From Nomia melanderi (lineage: Eukaryota > Arthropoda > Insecta > Hymenoptera > Halictidae), in contig NC_134999.1 of NCBI RefSeq assembly GCF_051020985.1, positions 10,602,001 through 10,666,000 on the forward strand: a stretch of DNA of 64,000 nt, written 5' to 3'. The translations under genes and the position numbers were made by a program. Under the pieces are notes generated by a model that saw only the letters and a program-made list of their open reading frames with translations, was not told where the DNA came from and made no database searches. Numbering within the stretch: position 1 is the first letter of the stretch; each line of letters starts with the position of its first letter. Shown in pieces: positions 24,926-37,300 of the stretch.

Positions 24926-27670
24926 TGGGGAACGAGCGGACGTGGCCGAGTGGCTCGGCGTTAAGCAGGAAGCCGTCCCGACGAAGCGGACCCATTAACT
25001 GTCCCCCTTCTTCTGCCACGAGATTGCATTTTATCATTTCAACTCATTTTTCAATATGGCTGACGCGATCCATCAGTCCAGCTGCCATGGAACGCTCCGA
25101 TCCCCCGCTATTGCAACATTCACAGATTTTTAATCACTTCACAGATTTTAACACATTATTCTCCATGAATATTTTCCTCAAACTACACTATCTTTCATCT
25201 TCTTTACTTTTCTTTAACATTCTTTATTATTCTACCGTTATTTTCCAATATTTTCGTAATTATAAAATTATACCTGAACATATAAAACTTTTTAAACAAG
25301 GAACTTTAGAAATCCAATGTTTCATACAAAAGCTTTCATTTCATGGAATTAAGAGTTGATACGTGAGTGTTCCATTTCCACATGACATCCGCCATTTTAC
25401 CACACTCCGAAGTACCAGCCGTCTCTCCGAGGACACCGTAATTCGCGGACGAACGGTTTCTATTCTGGATAGCGAGAAGAGGGATCTTCTCGCGAAGCCT
25501 TGAAACGCTCGAAAGAAAACTCTTCTCGCGCGAAGATAGTGCAAGAACTACTTGCCGCGTTCACCCCGAAAACGGCACTCGGCGGAGGGCTTTCGAGCCG
25601 TTCGTTCCCTCCGTGAAAACGAGCCCTCTCCCTGCCAAGACGAAGTCTCAGCGTGTCGAGGAAGGGGGGTATCGCCGTGTCGAATCACGTCCGGGACGGG
25701 GGCATTCAACCCTCTAGCCGATTTACCAGTCCGACCGCGAAAATGGCAGCGTCGGTGACGTCGTCGGTTCTCGCCGGCTTTCACCCGGGAATCGCGGCCA
25801 ACTCGCCATTCATCGCGCTGTTTCAGACGCTCGTCACGGAAAACCGCGCGCTGTTCCTCGAGAGTACAGCTGGGAAGGGGTCGCGGCGGGTCGGGAGACG
25901 GTGGTGGCAGCGGCGGCAGTGGTGGTGGGCGGGAAAGCTTGGTCAGAGGGTGGTTTCCGGAAGAGCGAGGCGCGCGTCAAAGAAGCGGCCTCGTCGCACA
26001 CCTTTTCCCAGCCGCGATTGTGCGAGGAATCCGCGTAATTAAGCGGCTGTTGCTCGGCTCGCAGCCACTCCGCGGAACCTCGCGCAAGAAACGGGAAGAA
26101 GAAGTGGTCCCCGGGTCTGGGTTAGACGCGCTCGAGGATTCACCGAGAGCACCCGGTTGCCACGAGAGACTACTCGTTTTCATCGTTGTCGCGGGCAAAG
26201 GTTGCCGTGGGGCCACCCGAACCCCGAATTTCGGCTGATTTCGGTCGTGGCGAACATTCGCTCGGAACGGAGTGGATCTTGACACGCTTTGGAATTCGTG
26301 AGATGGGTGATGTATTTAGGCCAAATTGTTTGATGAAATCATTCGTTGTAGTCGGAGGGTTCAAATGTTCTATGGTTCTTTTAAACCTTCTGCGATTTTG
26401 GTGATGCTTCACTGAGAAATTACAAATCCGATTTGGTCACTTAATCTAGAGGATTCATTGCGATCAGAAAAGTCAAGAATAACCTGATTATAAGGCGACA
26501 ATATAATTATTCCTGTTATTCTACTCCTGGTACAGGCTTCACCCTGCTTAGTTTCAACCAAAGACATGGAGATCAAAGCTTGAGGTGAACTCAATGAGTT
26601 GTCACTCACCCGTAAATGACGCTAAACGCACTAGTAAAAGTATCCCTGCCTTTAAATCAGACCCTGATCATCCGGCCAGTGCGTTCCATGATCCTCCAAT
26701 CAATGAACCAGATGTCGGCGCAGCGTCCGTAATCCCTGATGAAGGTATACATCAACGACGAATCAATTACTACTCGGGACACAATGAATCAAATCCCCTA
26801 AATAGGCCCGAACCCGGAAGCCTGTAGCCCCGACGGACAGGAACACAATGGAAGCCCCGAAAACCATCAACCCGGGGCCGAAACAAATCTCCGGACAAGG
26901 AATCAGCCACGGGTCGAAGGTGGCCCAATCAGCTGAGCTACTCGAAAAACCAGAAACCCTGTATCCATCCTTCTCCCGTCCGCTCCGATCGTTCCTCCGG
27001 CGATGATGATGGCGTGCTACGTGGCCTACGGGGCTATGGTTTGCTGCCTCGTCGATTTCCCTCTCTTTCTCTCTCTTTTTCCTCGGTCCGTGAACAAGCA
27101 AGGGCAACCTCGAGATGATGGATCCAGGTGAAGAGGAGGGATAGATGGTTACCTTGGCGTATAGGCAGATATAATGTAGCCAGCTGTAGGCAGTCGGTAA
27201 TCACATGTTTGTTTAACCTCCAGAACCCCTCATCTTGGGAGTCGCCCCCTCAAGCACCCCAGAACCGGGCCACCCTGAGCTTCGTCAAACAAAGATGTCG
27301 CTTCGTCTTTCTCCTTTTGCCTCCACGTTTGATCCTTTTCCTGTCTCTATTCGCGCCCTTTCTCCTCCTTGCTTCTATCTCTCCACCCAACGACCAGTCC
27401 CTCTTGTTTCCGAGCCATTTGGACGCAGGTCGATCTTCCAGCGCCAGGGTAGTATGATGGATGACCTCAGTCCGTGGCGCGTATTAATGGAGCGGAGATT
27501 TCACGCGTCTCTAGCGCCCGTGAACTACGGATTAGCCGCGCTTTTCACGCACCTAACATCCACTTTGAGCTCTAGGTCAAGGGATGCCTAACCGTGAAAT
27601 ATCACTGTCTAACCTTCGCTGTCTAAAATGGTTAATGTTTGGGTTCGATAAAAATACTAGGTTACTGAAT

Positions 27671-27770
27671 CAGATCCTTGGAATCTGGGAATATTATTTA
27701 GGGATCGTAAAACGTCACATTTTGAACGAAGAAAAATATCAGAGTACTGAACAGGTTCCTTGGAACCTGG
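27671..27770. repeat. Pair of similar short hairpins
   Basis: The sequences CAGATCCTTGGAATCTG (27671-27687) and CAGGTTCCTTGGAACCTG (27752-27769) are both self-complementary around TT. The second is perfect (8-bp arms), the first imperfect. They lie about 80 bp apart and share TACTGAA-like sequence upstream, which suggests a small local duplication. Confidence 0.55.
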
Positions 27771-30015
27771 AGGAATTATTGATCTCCTCGCAATCTGGGG
27801 TAAATATGTTCTTCAAATCTTATGATATAATGTGTAATAGCACACGCCTTAAGTATATAATGAACTTTACCACTATCCTTAGCGAAGTATTAATTCTGCA
27901 TAAGCATTTCGATGGTATCCGAAATAAATCTTGATTCACCTGCTTCCGATACTGAACCGATACTGGATCAGCAGCTCCACGGCGGCCAATAAACAGGGTA
28001 TGTTCCCGCGACGGGTAACCCTCGATCCTCGGTTTTTACAATCCACTCAATTTCGCAGTAAAGCCTGGAATTCCTCGGAAGAAATCGGAAAGCTCGCCGG
28101 CGTGCCTTTCCTCTCTCGCAATTATGCATGATGATAAGGCAACTTCCGTCGAGAACGAGCCGGATCACCGCGGCGCTCGATAACGGCCGCAGTAATTCCT
28201 GTTGCGCGGCCGATCTCGGCCGTAATGTAGTTATAAGTACCCGCAACGAATTTCCGAGTGTGCGTGGAACGAGCCCGGCGTTACCGTAGATCCGAGCTCG
28301 CCAGTCTCTCCGCTGCCTCTAATAACCTAACCGAAAGCACGGCTCTCGTTCCCATTCGTTAACAGGTCTACGTCGGCCGGGTGACATACCTATCTCCCAT
28401 GTCCGTAAATCAGTGACGAAAATTGCGAATTTGCGTCCCGTAGACTAAGAGCGCAACTGTAACACTGGGTACAAATTGACGGGTCGCAGATTTCATAAAT
28501 ATTATTTTTTACCAATTAACGTCGGACTTGATTCATGTAATGACGCGATTACGTATACTAATTCACACTTCCTCCTTCCCTGGCATACTACTACCCAACA
28601 GTTGTGCATAGCACATCCATTTCTACGGAAAGGACAATAAAGTTTACAATCAGTAGCTATAAATCTTGATCCTAGGATCCTGGACGTCCTAACTGTATTT
28701 TACTAAAACACTTCAAAATTCCTCACTTTGACGAACCTGACATAAACAATCAACAACTTAATCTCCCGGAGCTAAGAAAGATTCTTCTAAAAAGTAGATC
28801 AGACACCCTAGAATTAGCAAAAACACCAAATCTAAGTACTATAATTACAAATATTCCATCGTTTAAACTTAAGCAACCCCATAATCCAAGTTATAGTGCA
28901 CAATTCCCCAGGAAGAAGTTTGAAGCGGGGGCACCGAAACTCCGGAGCCGGTGCTTCATCAAATTCCCATCGACGCGACGCAGCAGAACGGCCCAGGATC
29001 CGTGGTGGTCGCACGACGTAGTTCCACGGCCGGCAAGAAGGGGACTTGAGAAGGCGGAGCACCCTGGCGCCATGTCGCGGGGGGTCCCCGGCACCCACAT
29101 CGGCCTGGCCCGTGTCCGTGAGCGTGTCATGCCGGTTACACGGAGCCGCAGGACGGCGACCAACACAGGCACAACGGAACCGTGGGGAGGGCGCACACCA
29201 ACGCCGGCACGGTTATTAACCGTGGACTCTATCGCTGGAGGTGTGCTGATGGAGGCTGAGATTTGTGATTTAGATGAGCTCACCTCCGGACAACGCTTGC
29301 TTGCTTGCTCTCGCACCCTCCCCCGCCTATGCTTGCCCGCCTGCCCGCGGCCCCCCGCTCGGCCCCGAGGGCTTTGTTTTAACTGTTCAAAGTTTCAGCT
29401 GCGGCGGCGGCAGGCCCTTAACTAGTCGCGGCCAGGTATACAACGACCCCGGGGGACCCCCGTCCACGGCACAGGGGATGAGGTGGGCTTGATAGAGGCT
29501 CGCGTTGGGGGTTCCAGAATCTTGGAGGAACGTCCTCCAGACTGGTTCACTGCGAGAATTTGAATATGGGCCGGGGACCGTTTTTTTCTTGTTTGTGATG
29601 ATGCCTAGGCCCCGACCGTTCTGCGTTCTTGAGGCGCGCGTGCTGCGACGAACGCAGTAGATTCGCTCCAATATCCGAAAGGTAGAGATGTCATTGGAAA
29701 TTTTTTAATGGTATACTTGTCTTTTTCTCGACTGGATTATTTTTTAAGGACAATCAATGGTGCATTCGATTGGAATAGTATTAAAATTGTTATTGCGTAG
29801 GAGTTTCTCGATGATGTTTGAGACCGGGGATTGTATTTCTATTTACGATTGGAGACTGTGAATCGACGGATAAAGCAATGGAAATCAAGCGATTTATTCT
29901 CGGCTATTCGCAAGAACCCGACGCGCTTTTTATTATTCTACCGCGGCGGTTTTAAAACAACCGCCCGCGAGTGCAAAACACGCGACTACTCTTTTTCACG
30001 CTATAATTCACTCAG

Positions 30016-30049
30016 CGCGCGATCAATTATAAATTTTTACGATCGCGCG
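30016..30049. repeat. Inverted repeat CGCGCGATC / GATCGCGCG
   Basis: Perfect 9-bp arms at 30016-30024 and 30041-30049 enclose a 16-bp AT-rich spacer. Confidence 0.7.
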
Positions 30050-33000
30050 ACGTCAACGCCAGCTACCGCTGAACATTGCGTCCCCGGCCGCCATCTTGCC
30101 TCCTAGCTGCGCAGAAACGGCCGGAAAGAACGGTCTCGGTTCCAACACGTTCTCAGGTATTCGCTGTGCTGCGTCAATGACTTCGATTGGAGCGGAAACG
30201 CTGTCGTGACGCTCGCATCGTTGATACCGAGTCGTGCCGCTCGTGACGCTTTTCCTACCTCGCGTTACTTCTTTCTTCTTTCCTTTTTCTTCAATTTTTA
30301 ATCGCACCTATAGCGCGATAATGCGCCAGCTGTCACGTGCGGTGCTAAAGGCGTTGAAAAAATAATGCCGGCGACAGTTCAGCTGTCGTTGAACAATTTA
30401 TTCACGAGTAGCGACAGACCGACGTCTTTGAGATGGTGGCGTTGGTAAATTTCCTTGACAGGGAATCATTTATCAAAGCATATATGGCTGTATGAGTCGA
30501 AGGGGAAATAGTTGCACCTGTGTTTCACGCTTTTTTCGTACAATTCTTGAAAATTTCCACTGATCAGTACAAAAATAATACCTCTCAAAAACCGAATCTA
30601 TTCCATTATAAATATTTAGTCACTAGATTTACCAAGAAAAACCTGAACCTTGTAATAAAACCAAGTTAAAACCATATCGGACCAAAGACAATCTCTGTAA
30701 TTTTTCATCGTTAATTCATTAACCATTCAATTTAACTAAAGACTTAAACCAAAATCACATTGCCGGAGTAAAGAAACTATTCCCAGTATTTAGACACGAA
30801 TCGGTCAGAATCCCCGAGACGTGGGAAAAATCGGGCACGGTTCGGTGCGAAATTCGAATTCGGTCGCCGCGCGTACACGGGAGTGATCGCGATACGAGGA
30901 CACGGCGGCGCAGCAAGGCGGCGTCTCCTATCTATTTCAGGATTCCGGGGGTACGGGTTTCTCCCGTCCTTCCAGGAAGATGGAAACGGGATCCGGCGAG
31001 CCGGGGACGCGCGTCGATTTAATCGGTAGCTGGGAAAGGGGTCGCATAAATAAGATCTATCTCGCGTGGAACACGGGAATCCTTTACCGCGTAGATAAAA
31101 GCCCCGGGACACCCCGTAGATAAGGCGCAGCCTTTCATCGCGCCGCCTCACGGCCTACCCCCCTCTCGCCGCCGAGTTGCTCGCCCTCCCCCGCGTCTCG
31201 ATAAACTGTCCCGGCGCGGCGCGCGGTTCACGTTCCTTAAATCCCACCGGGTACACGCCGGCTACCGCTCTCTCCTCGACGTTTCTCGCCTCGACTGTTA
31301 CCTGCCGATCTAATCTCGATACTTCGCTCCGAGTGGCGAGCGTGATATTGAATTTTAATGCGGGCTACTTTGTGCCGGAATGGCGCTGCCGCTGTTCGAT
31401 TAACTCTTTGAACCACCCGGTTCACGGGGGTTCGCGCTCGTCCACGGAGAAGCGACCACGGACGATCGTGCTCGTTCGTGCGCGCGTTTCCTAAGTAACG
31501 ATTACACGAGGAAAAATTTTCTGGTCGTTCCCTATCTTGCTCGTTTCTTTTTATCTACGGTTTTAATTAATTTCATTTGGTTTGGTCTTGGTCTCATGCG
31601 CCGGGATGTCTACGGGCGTATGCGAATATAAACAACTGGAGAAAATAATGATAAAAAGAAAAGATATGTACGTATATGTATATACGAAGGAAAATAATAT
31701 GCGGAGAAAGGAAACACGGAACGGTAATGACTCGACGGTGGATTTTATGCGTTTGTTTGTGCTCGCGAGGATGCAAGGCATCGCTTAAGAAACAGTTTTG
31801 GTAGAAGTTTAATTCTTGATGGACTTGTTCGAATGTTTCGATGTTTTAGAAGTGAACCTACATTTTGTTTGATTAACAGATATTTGAAAGGTCTGTGAAA
31901 TTGCTTTTTGAGAAATTTTCGTTTTGTTATATAAAGTAGAAATATCCATTTTCATAAAGATTCGCGGTTTATTAACGGTGATGGACAGTTAGGATAAAGA
32001 TCCTAGTAGCAGTCAAGGAGTACGATGGTAGCTGAAAACGAGGTATTGAAGGTATTCTCAGGTGTATTCCGCACCGGTTGTCCAATAGTCTCACACTATA
32101 AGACGTTAAATGGACCTTAAGGAAATCCATTCAATTCCACCGAGTGTGCAGAACAAACGTGGTACCATCAGACAGCTGATAACCTAGTTCTGAAACGGCC
32201 CGTTGTCGTTACAAAGCGAGCAACACCTCTTTACCGCCAACTAAACGCTGCACGCAACAGAGCCCGTTCAACAACTGGACGGAGGAGTCGCGTTTCTCAC
32301 GTTGCGGGAACTACGGCTCGCGTTTCCGTTGTCGATAGGTGTTGCGTACTGACGTTATTTCGATGTAAAGAAGGCCGTGCTATCTCAACTATAACGATAT
32401 GCGTCGATTCAGTCGCAATGAATTAAAAATAATGCGTAAACAAACAGAGTTCTATCAAGATTTTGATCTTATCCTTTTGCGCGAGAAATTGACAGAGTTA
32501 TCAACAGAAATTTTTGATCGCTTTTAATTTTTGCAAATTATGTAGTATACAGAAATTCTATAGTCGCACGAGAACATCCGCAGCCTGGTTATCAGTATGC
32601 CACTCGCAACGATGGCCCGTCTAACGCGGCAGACCACCTTTATTGGCAGCTGAGTTGCGGATCGAGGCGCGGAGCATTAACATTAATGCCAGACCCCATT
32701 GTGCGCCCAGTGTCCTCAGATTGAAGGTGAGATCGCGAGACGCCCGGCAAAAGTGGGACTCGGTTCCATTCGAGCGTCGACCATCTTTAGACGTCCGTTC
32801 GTGACAGAAACTGACGCGTCCTATGCAAACTCGCGGACATCGCTGACAATTGCTCATGTGGACCCTGACAGCTATAGCATAAGTTTCCATTAAGATCATT
32901 CATATTGTTTCTTTCAACAAGTTTGATGGGTTATAGTAATAATTGGGGGTGACGTGAGAGAAGATAATAGAACAATTTCCGTGGTGGTAAGTTCTGTCAT

Positions 33001-34277
33001 TGAGAGGTTGAAGTATTTACTTACGCACTCAAGACGTTGTCAGCGACGTGCTTCGATTATACGATTATTACCGCAGAACTTACTCGCTTATAGTGTTACA
33101 GTTTGTAGAAGATTGCACTAATGCTTTAGTATTCCCTTCCAGATATGCGTAGTTTCGCTAATTGCTCAAAGTATACTATATAGAAAAGGTCAACGTCATA
33201 GTCTTCTACGCAGTAAAGAGCTAGTGTCTGCATTCCATTTCACTAAAACCAAGTTCATCGATAATACTCCTTTACCTCTGTAACTCATTCCGCAAAAATC
33301 TACACTCGCCCGAACGTTCCTATTAATCTAATCACCATAGTTATCATCAACATATTACTACCAATTGACACCGATATCAATGGATCCCAGTATCAGAGAA
33401 TTCATTCACTGAAATCGTTTCGGACGATTTGAAAACAGCGAACGTCGCGGGTTGAAACCCTGAGAAATCCTAACGCTGCGAAAGGTGAGGTTCCAATCGT
33501 CGCCGAACTGTCCGTAATTATGCGGATCGTTCGACGTCTTCATTAACCAAATCCATAACGAGGCGATCGGATCCGGGCCGCGGCTTGGGCCCAATTAAAC
33601 CCGCTTCGGGGCCCGCGCGCGACGCTTAACTCTGTCGGCGTTATGGCCCCCGGCGCGCGGGGAAACGCGCAAACGGGACGGGGAACGGGGCCGGCAAAAA
33701 AGCTGACGGCGAAAAAGCGGCGGCCTCGGTTTCCCACGGGGGCGCCACCCACGGCGGGGTGCTCATCCAGGTAGGTACACGGCTGCAAACACGCCACGAG
33801 TTCAAGTATCGCGCGAGTTAGACCTCGTCGTGGCTAACGAGTCGTTATGGAAATACGTCGGGGCATAATGACCCAGTGTAATGGGGATGATGCCCACCTA
33901 CCGGCCAGAAAATTCCGGACCGGAAAGCAGAACGAGCCACTATCTCGGTCCCGGTCTCTCTAAACCGTCCACCGAGCTGGCCTCTAAGTACCGATATTTA
34001 GCCGGCCGACACACTAAATGCCACACTGTTACCGTGCACCGGTACCTAGCCGCGATACTCGCCCGGCGAAATGGCCGCGCGCGTCTTCCTCCGTCTACCT
34101 CCATCTCTGTCCCTCCTGCTCTCTCTGACTCATCGCCTCTCTATCGTGGGATATCTCGACTGCGATTCTGTTTCTGCTGGTGGAATAGCTGATTGGCGAA
34201 TTTGCGGATGCCTGCTCGAAACCGCCCAACGATTCGAATTATTTTTGGGTTGCAGATAGTCGAAGAAGGAATTGAGA

Positions 34278-34317
34278 AAGTATTTTGATTAAGTTGCAAG
34301 TATTTTGGTTAACTTGC
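34278..34317. repeat. Two-copy tandem repeat, 20 bp unit
   Basis: AAGTATTTTGATTAAGTTGC is followed directly by AAGTATTTTGGTTAACTTGC. The two units differ at two positions. Confidence 0.85.
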
Positions 34318-37300
34318 AATCAGTGCGTTAGCTGGAACATCTTATTCTTTTGTATCTAGAGGCACAAATGTATAATATTTGCTATGTATAATGGTGGCTA
34401 TGGAACATTGCGAGAGATAATCGTGTTATTTAGACAACACTGTTCGTTAGAATGTACCCTAATTAATTAGGCAACTCAGGGTCAGAAGAAGCACACAGGA
34501 GATCCTATGGAATGGACCCGTATCCTCAATATGGTAGCAACAAGAGTGATGGCACTATCCGAAACGGAAAAATTCCGCGCGGAATGGTCGGGTGAGACGT
34601 GGCTGTAGAAAAATGGAAGGGGTCGGACTCGCGGCGCATTCCGCTCGCGCGTTGCCCCGATATAGCGTGATATTGGCGACTTGCAAATGCACTCACGCAA
34701 GTCAGCTGTATGCAGATGGGGCCCGCAGCTGCGGGACCCTCTAGGGAAGTAGAACAACCGCGCGAGATCGCGAGCGTTCGCGGGTTCTCCCAGGAAGCCG
34801 TGGCGAAAGCGGTGCGCTGATCTAATTGTTACTGCGAAAACAGCGCAATCTCGCGAGCTGGGTCGAAAGAGGAGCTGAAGAGACGGCCGCGCTCGTTACA
34901 TGCCTCCGCGCGATCCGCTAGACGTCTCAATCGACATCGAAGATCCCTGTAAATTACCAGTCCGCGAGTCGGGAACCGTGCGCGCTCCCTCGCTCGCGCG
35001 CGCCGGCAACGGGCCCACGTCGCCTCCGCAACCATAAAAGTGTCCCCGCCACATATTATTCCCATGTAGGGCGCGCCGCTTTGCGCCGGGAAACCCGCGG
35101 TTTTCTGCGACGCCGCGTGGCCCTATCAGTCCGCCGCGCGTCCCCCGCCGCGACTTAGAAGGCTCTCTTTTTCTATGTTTTTCCTCGCCCCGCAGCACGC
35201 CTCGCCCGGTCCACTTCTTCTGTCTCTCGATGTTTATGGCGCTCGAGAAGATCGCCGCTTCGAACTTCTATGGGGATACATTGCTGCCTTCGCGCGGATT
35301 ATCTTCAAGGGAGATGTCTTCTTCTTCGTTTGCCGAAGATTGACCATTACAACGCGATTGTGACGAGTTTGCTGTAGCCAAATCCATTAAGCAAAGGTTC
35401 AATCGATGATTATAAATCACTCAAAACGTTCGCGTTCGTTGAAGCTTCGATACTTCAGAGTTTTTGTATAAATCTTCAGTCCGAACGAAGTTTTAGAAGC
35501 ATCGCGACTAGGGATCATTCTCTCTAAAAGATAGCATTCTTATCATCTTTGTTTCACTTGAACCAGTTTTCACTTAACGTTTCAATTATATAAATTAGTT
35601 TCGTTGGGGATTTAGATTTTTATCGTATTGGATATCGGTGGCTTGAGGAAGCCTGAAACGAATGCGCATTCGTAATACAAGCTTGTACTTACTCCCGTGT
35701 CGATGGCAAGTTTTGTTAATTCGGTCAGGTTGATTAATTCAGCCTAGAGTAGAAGATACTGAACTCGCAGCAACCTTAAGACGACTCGGATTCGCTCGCG
35801 AATCCTCTCCGCGGATTAACGAGGCAACCCGCAGCTGGTGCGTGGTCGCGTCCGCGTACGGGCTGAATTACGCGTACAAGCTCGCGGCGTGTCGATACAA
35901 CGACGCGGCGCAGTCTGCGCCTGAGATTAAGAGATCCGAGGAGAGCGAAGCGGCCGGGAACTTAATATATTTTAATTAAGAACCGAGTTTCGCTCGGTTT
36001 AATCGAACATTGTTGTAAATCAGGGGTCCGTGCAACCGAAACCAGTCCAGGGCGTGTTGAATGGAGACATTCCCGCGCGAGATTCATTGCAAACGAACGA
36101 TCGAACGTTCACTTCTGTCTATAAACACGCCGAAAACCGCTTTCGCGTTTATAGAGTGAACATGACCGCCCTAACCCCCCTCTTCGCGGCAACCGCATCG
36201 GAAAATCAAATTTCTTCCCCGTCGCTTTACACTTCTGAATCCGAGAAATATGATCCTGTAAAATCGCGGTAAAACAGTGCCTGAAACTTTAATTATGTCT
36301 TATAAACCGTTTTTACGCCCGGCACGGAGACAAGTATCCTTTTATGAGGTGCCTCGGTAGATCTGCCATAACTTCCAACGGAATCATTATCAACCTATAC
36401 AAAAATTCCAGCGTCCTCGAAGACTGTCCCGCAAAAGCAAACTTTCGATTCGACATGTTCACCGGTTGCATTGCAAAAACGTTTCCAAAGACCTTCGCGA
36501 AACGATGCCCCGTAATTCTCTGAACAAACCCCGCAATTTGAGGCAACCGGCGACACTTGGCCACGAAGCTCCAGCGACACGTTCCTGACGCAAGGCCGTG
36601 CCGCCCGCAACGACACCCGAGTTAATTTCCGTTCCATGGGGCCCGCGCGTCGACTCGCCCCAGTTTCGACAAGTGCCGAGGATGGGCGCGTTTCTGGAGG
36701 GGAGGGCCCAGTCACGAAAATTGCTGGCAATTTTCGGCAATTTCCGATAATTCATGGGGCGTAGCGGGATTCCTCCGCGCGGAGGGGCGAGCCGGAGTCG
36801 CGGATAAATAATACCGGGAGGCGAGCCGAACCGAACGACATATGGCTCGTGTGTGCCGATCAACGGACGCGATAAGGGGTACCCGACAACGATGAGTTCT
36901 ATCGTATTACTGGGGAAACTATCTCTTACGGTGGCTTTATATGGGGTTCCGGGATTACGGTCCACCGCAGGGACCTCGGGGGATCATAGATCCCCGATAC
37001 GATACATCAAGGGGGTATAACTGTCCCCGACCCGATCTGCGCCGCGATCTCCGCTGCTTTATCCTGAAAGAATCGACCTCTTTTCCCGGGGTTTTCCGCC
37101 TCCTTGGATCCGCGATCCAATCGAAATTTCTCTGATGCCTCGCGGTTTATGGCAACGATGTGACCCGACTCGCCGGACACATCTATACAGATGACGCCCC
37201 GCTCTCTCGCTCTCCGTGTAGACTACGATTGCGATCTACAGCCTGTTTTCTTCGAGGATAGCCGAAATTTCGGATAAAGGATAGAGTGGATTGGATCGGA

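Larger units (their letters stand above)
17104..26260. other. Intronic block: mixed composition with scattered purine tracts
   Basis: AT-rich pockets occur at 17100-17280, 17640-17900, 21100-21560, 22080-22400, 23450-23760, 24230-24640 and 25100-25370. GC-rich CpG-dense DNA fills 18550-20100, 21560-22080, 22440-22800, 23100-23410 and 25380-26260. Purine-rich runs on the plus strand are at about 18290-18460, 19793-19915, 20390-20560 and 24857-24925. A palindromic double GATA site is at 17493-17507. No gene was recognised. Confidence 0.7.
26261..36000. other. Intronic block: alternating AT- and GC-rich DNA
   Basis: AT-rich pockets are at 26290-26560, 27600-27930, 28480-28880, 29680-29860, 30480-30780, 31790-32030, 32390-32560, 32890-33380, 34250-34470 and 35370-35640. 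GC-rich CpG-dense DNA occupies 28900-29500, 30780-31500, 33540-34230 and 34580-35170. Pyrimidine-rich sequence on the plus strand lies at 27056-27085 and 27300-27420. Small inverted repeats are at 27671-27688, 27752-27769 and 30016-30049, and a 2 x 20 bp tandem repeat at 34278-34317. No gene was recognised. Confidence 0.7.

Noticed and set aside
24943..24953. tRNA A-box-like TGGCCGAGTGG
   Set aside because: No matching B box (GGTTCGANTCC), anticodon arm or acceptor-stem pairing follows within tRNA distance.
24793..25359. 188-residue frame on the plus strand
   Set aside because: It runs through a GAGAAA repeat and then AT-rich DNA. No domain was seen.
31300..31320. Possible recursive (zero-length exon) splice site GGCAG|GTAAC on the minus strand
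   Set aside because: It lacks a pyrimidine tract and has a weak donor half. The other CAG|GT candidates on the minus strand of the intron were no better.
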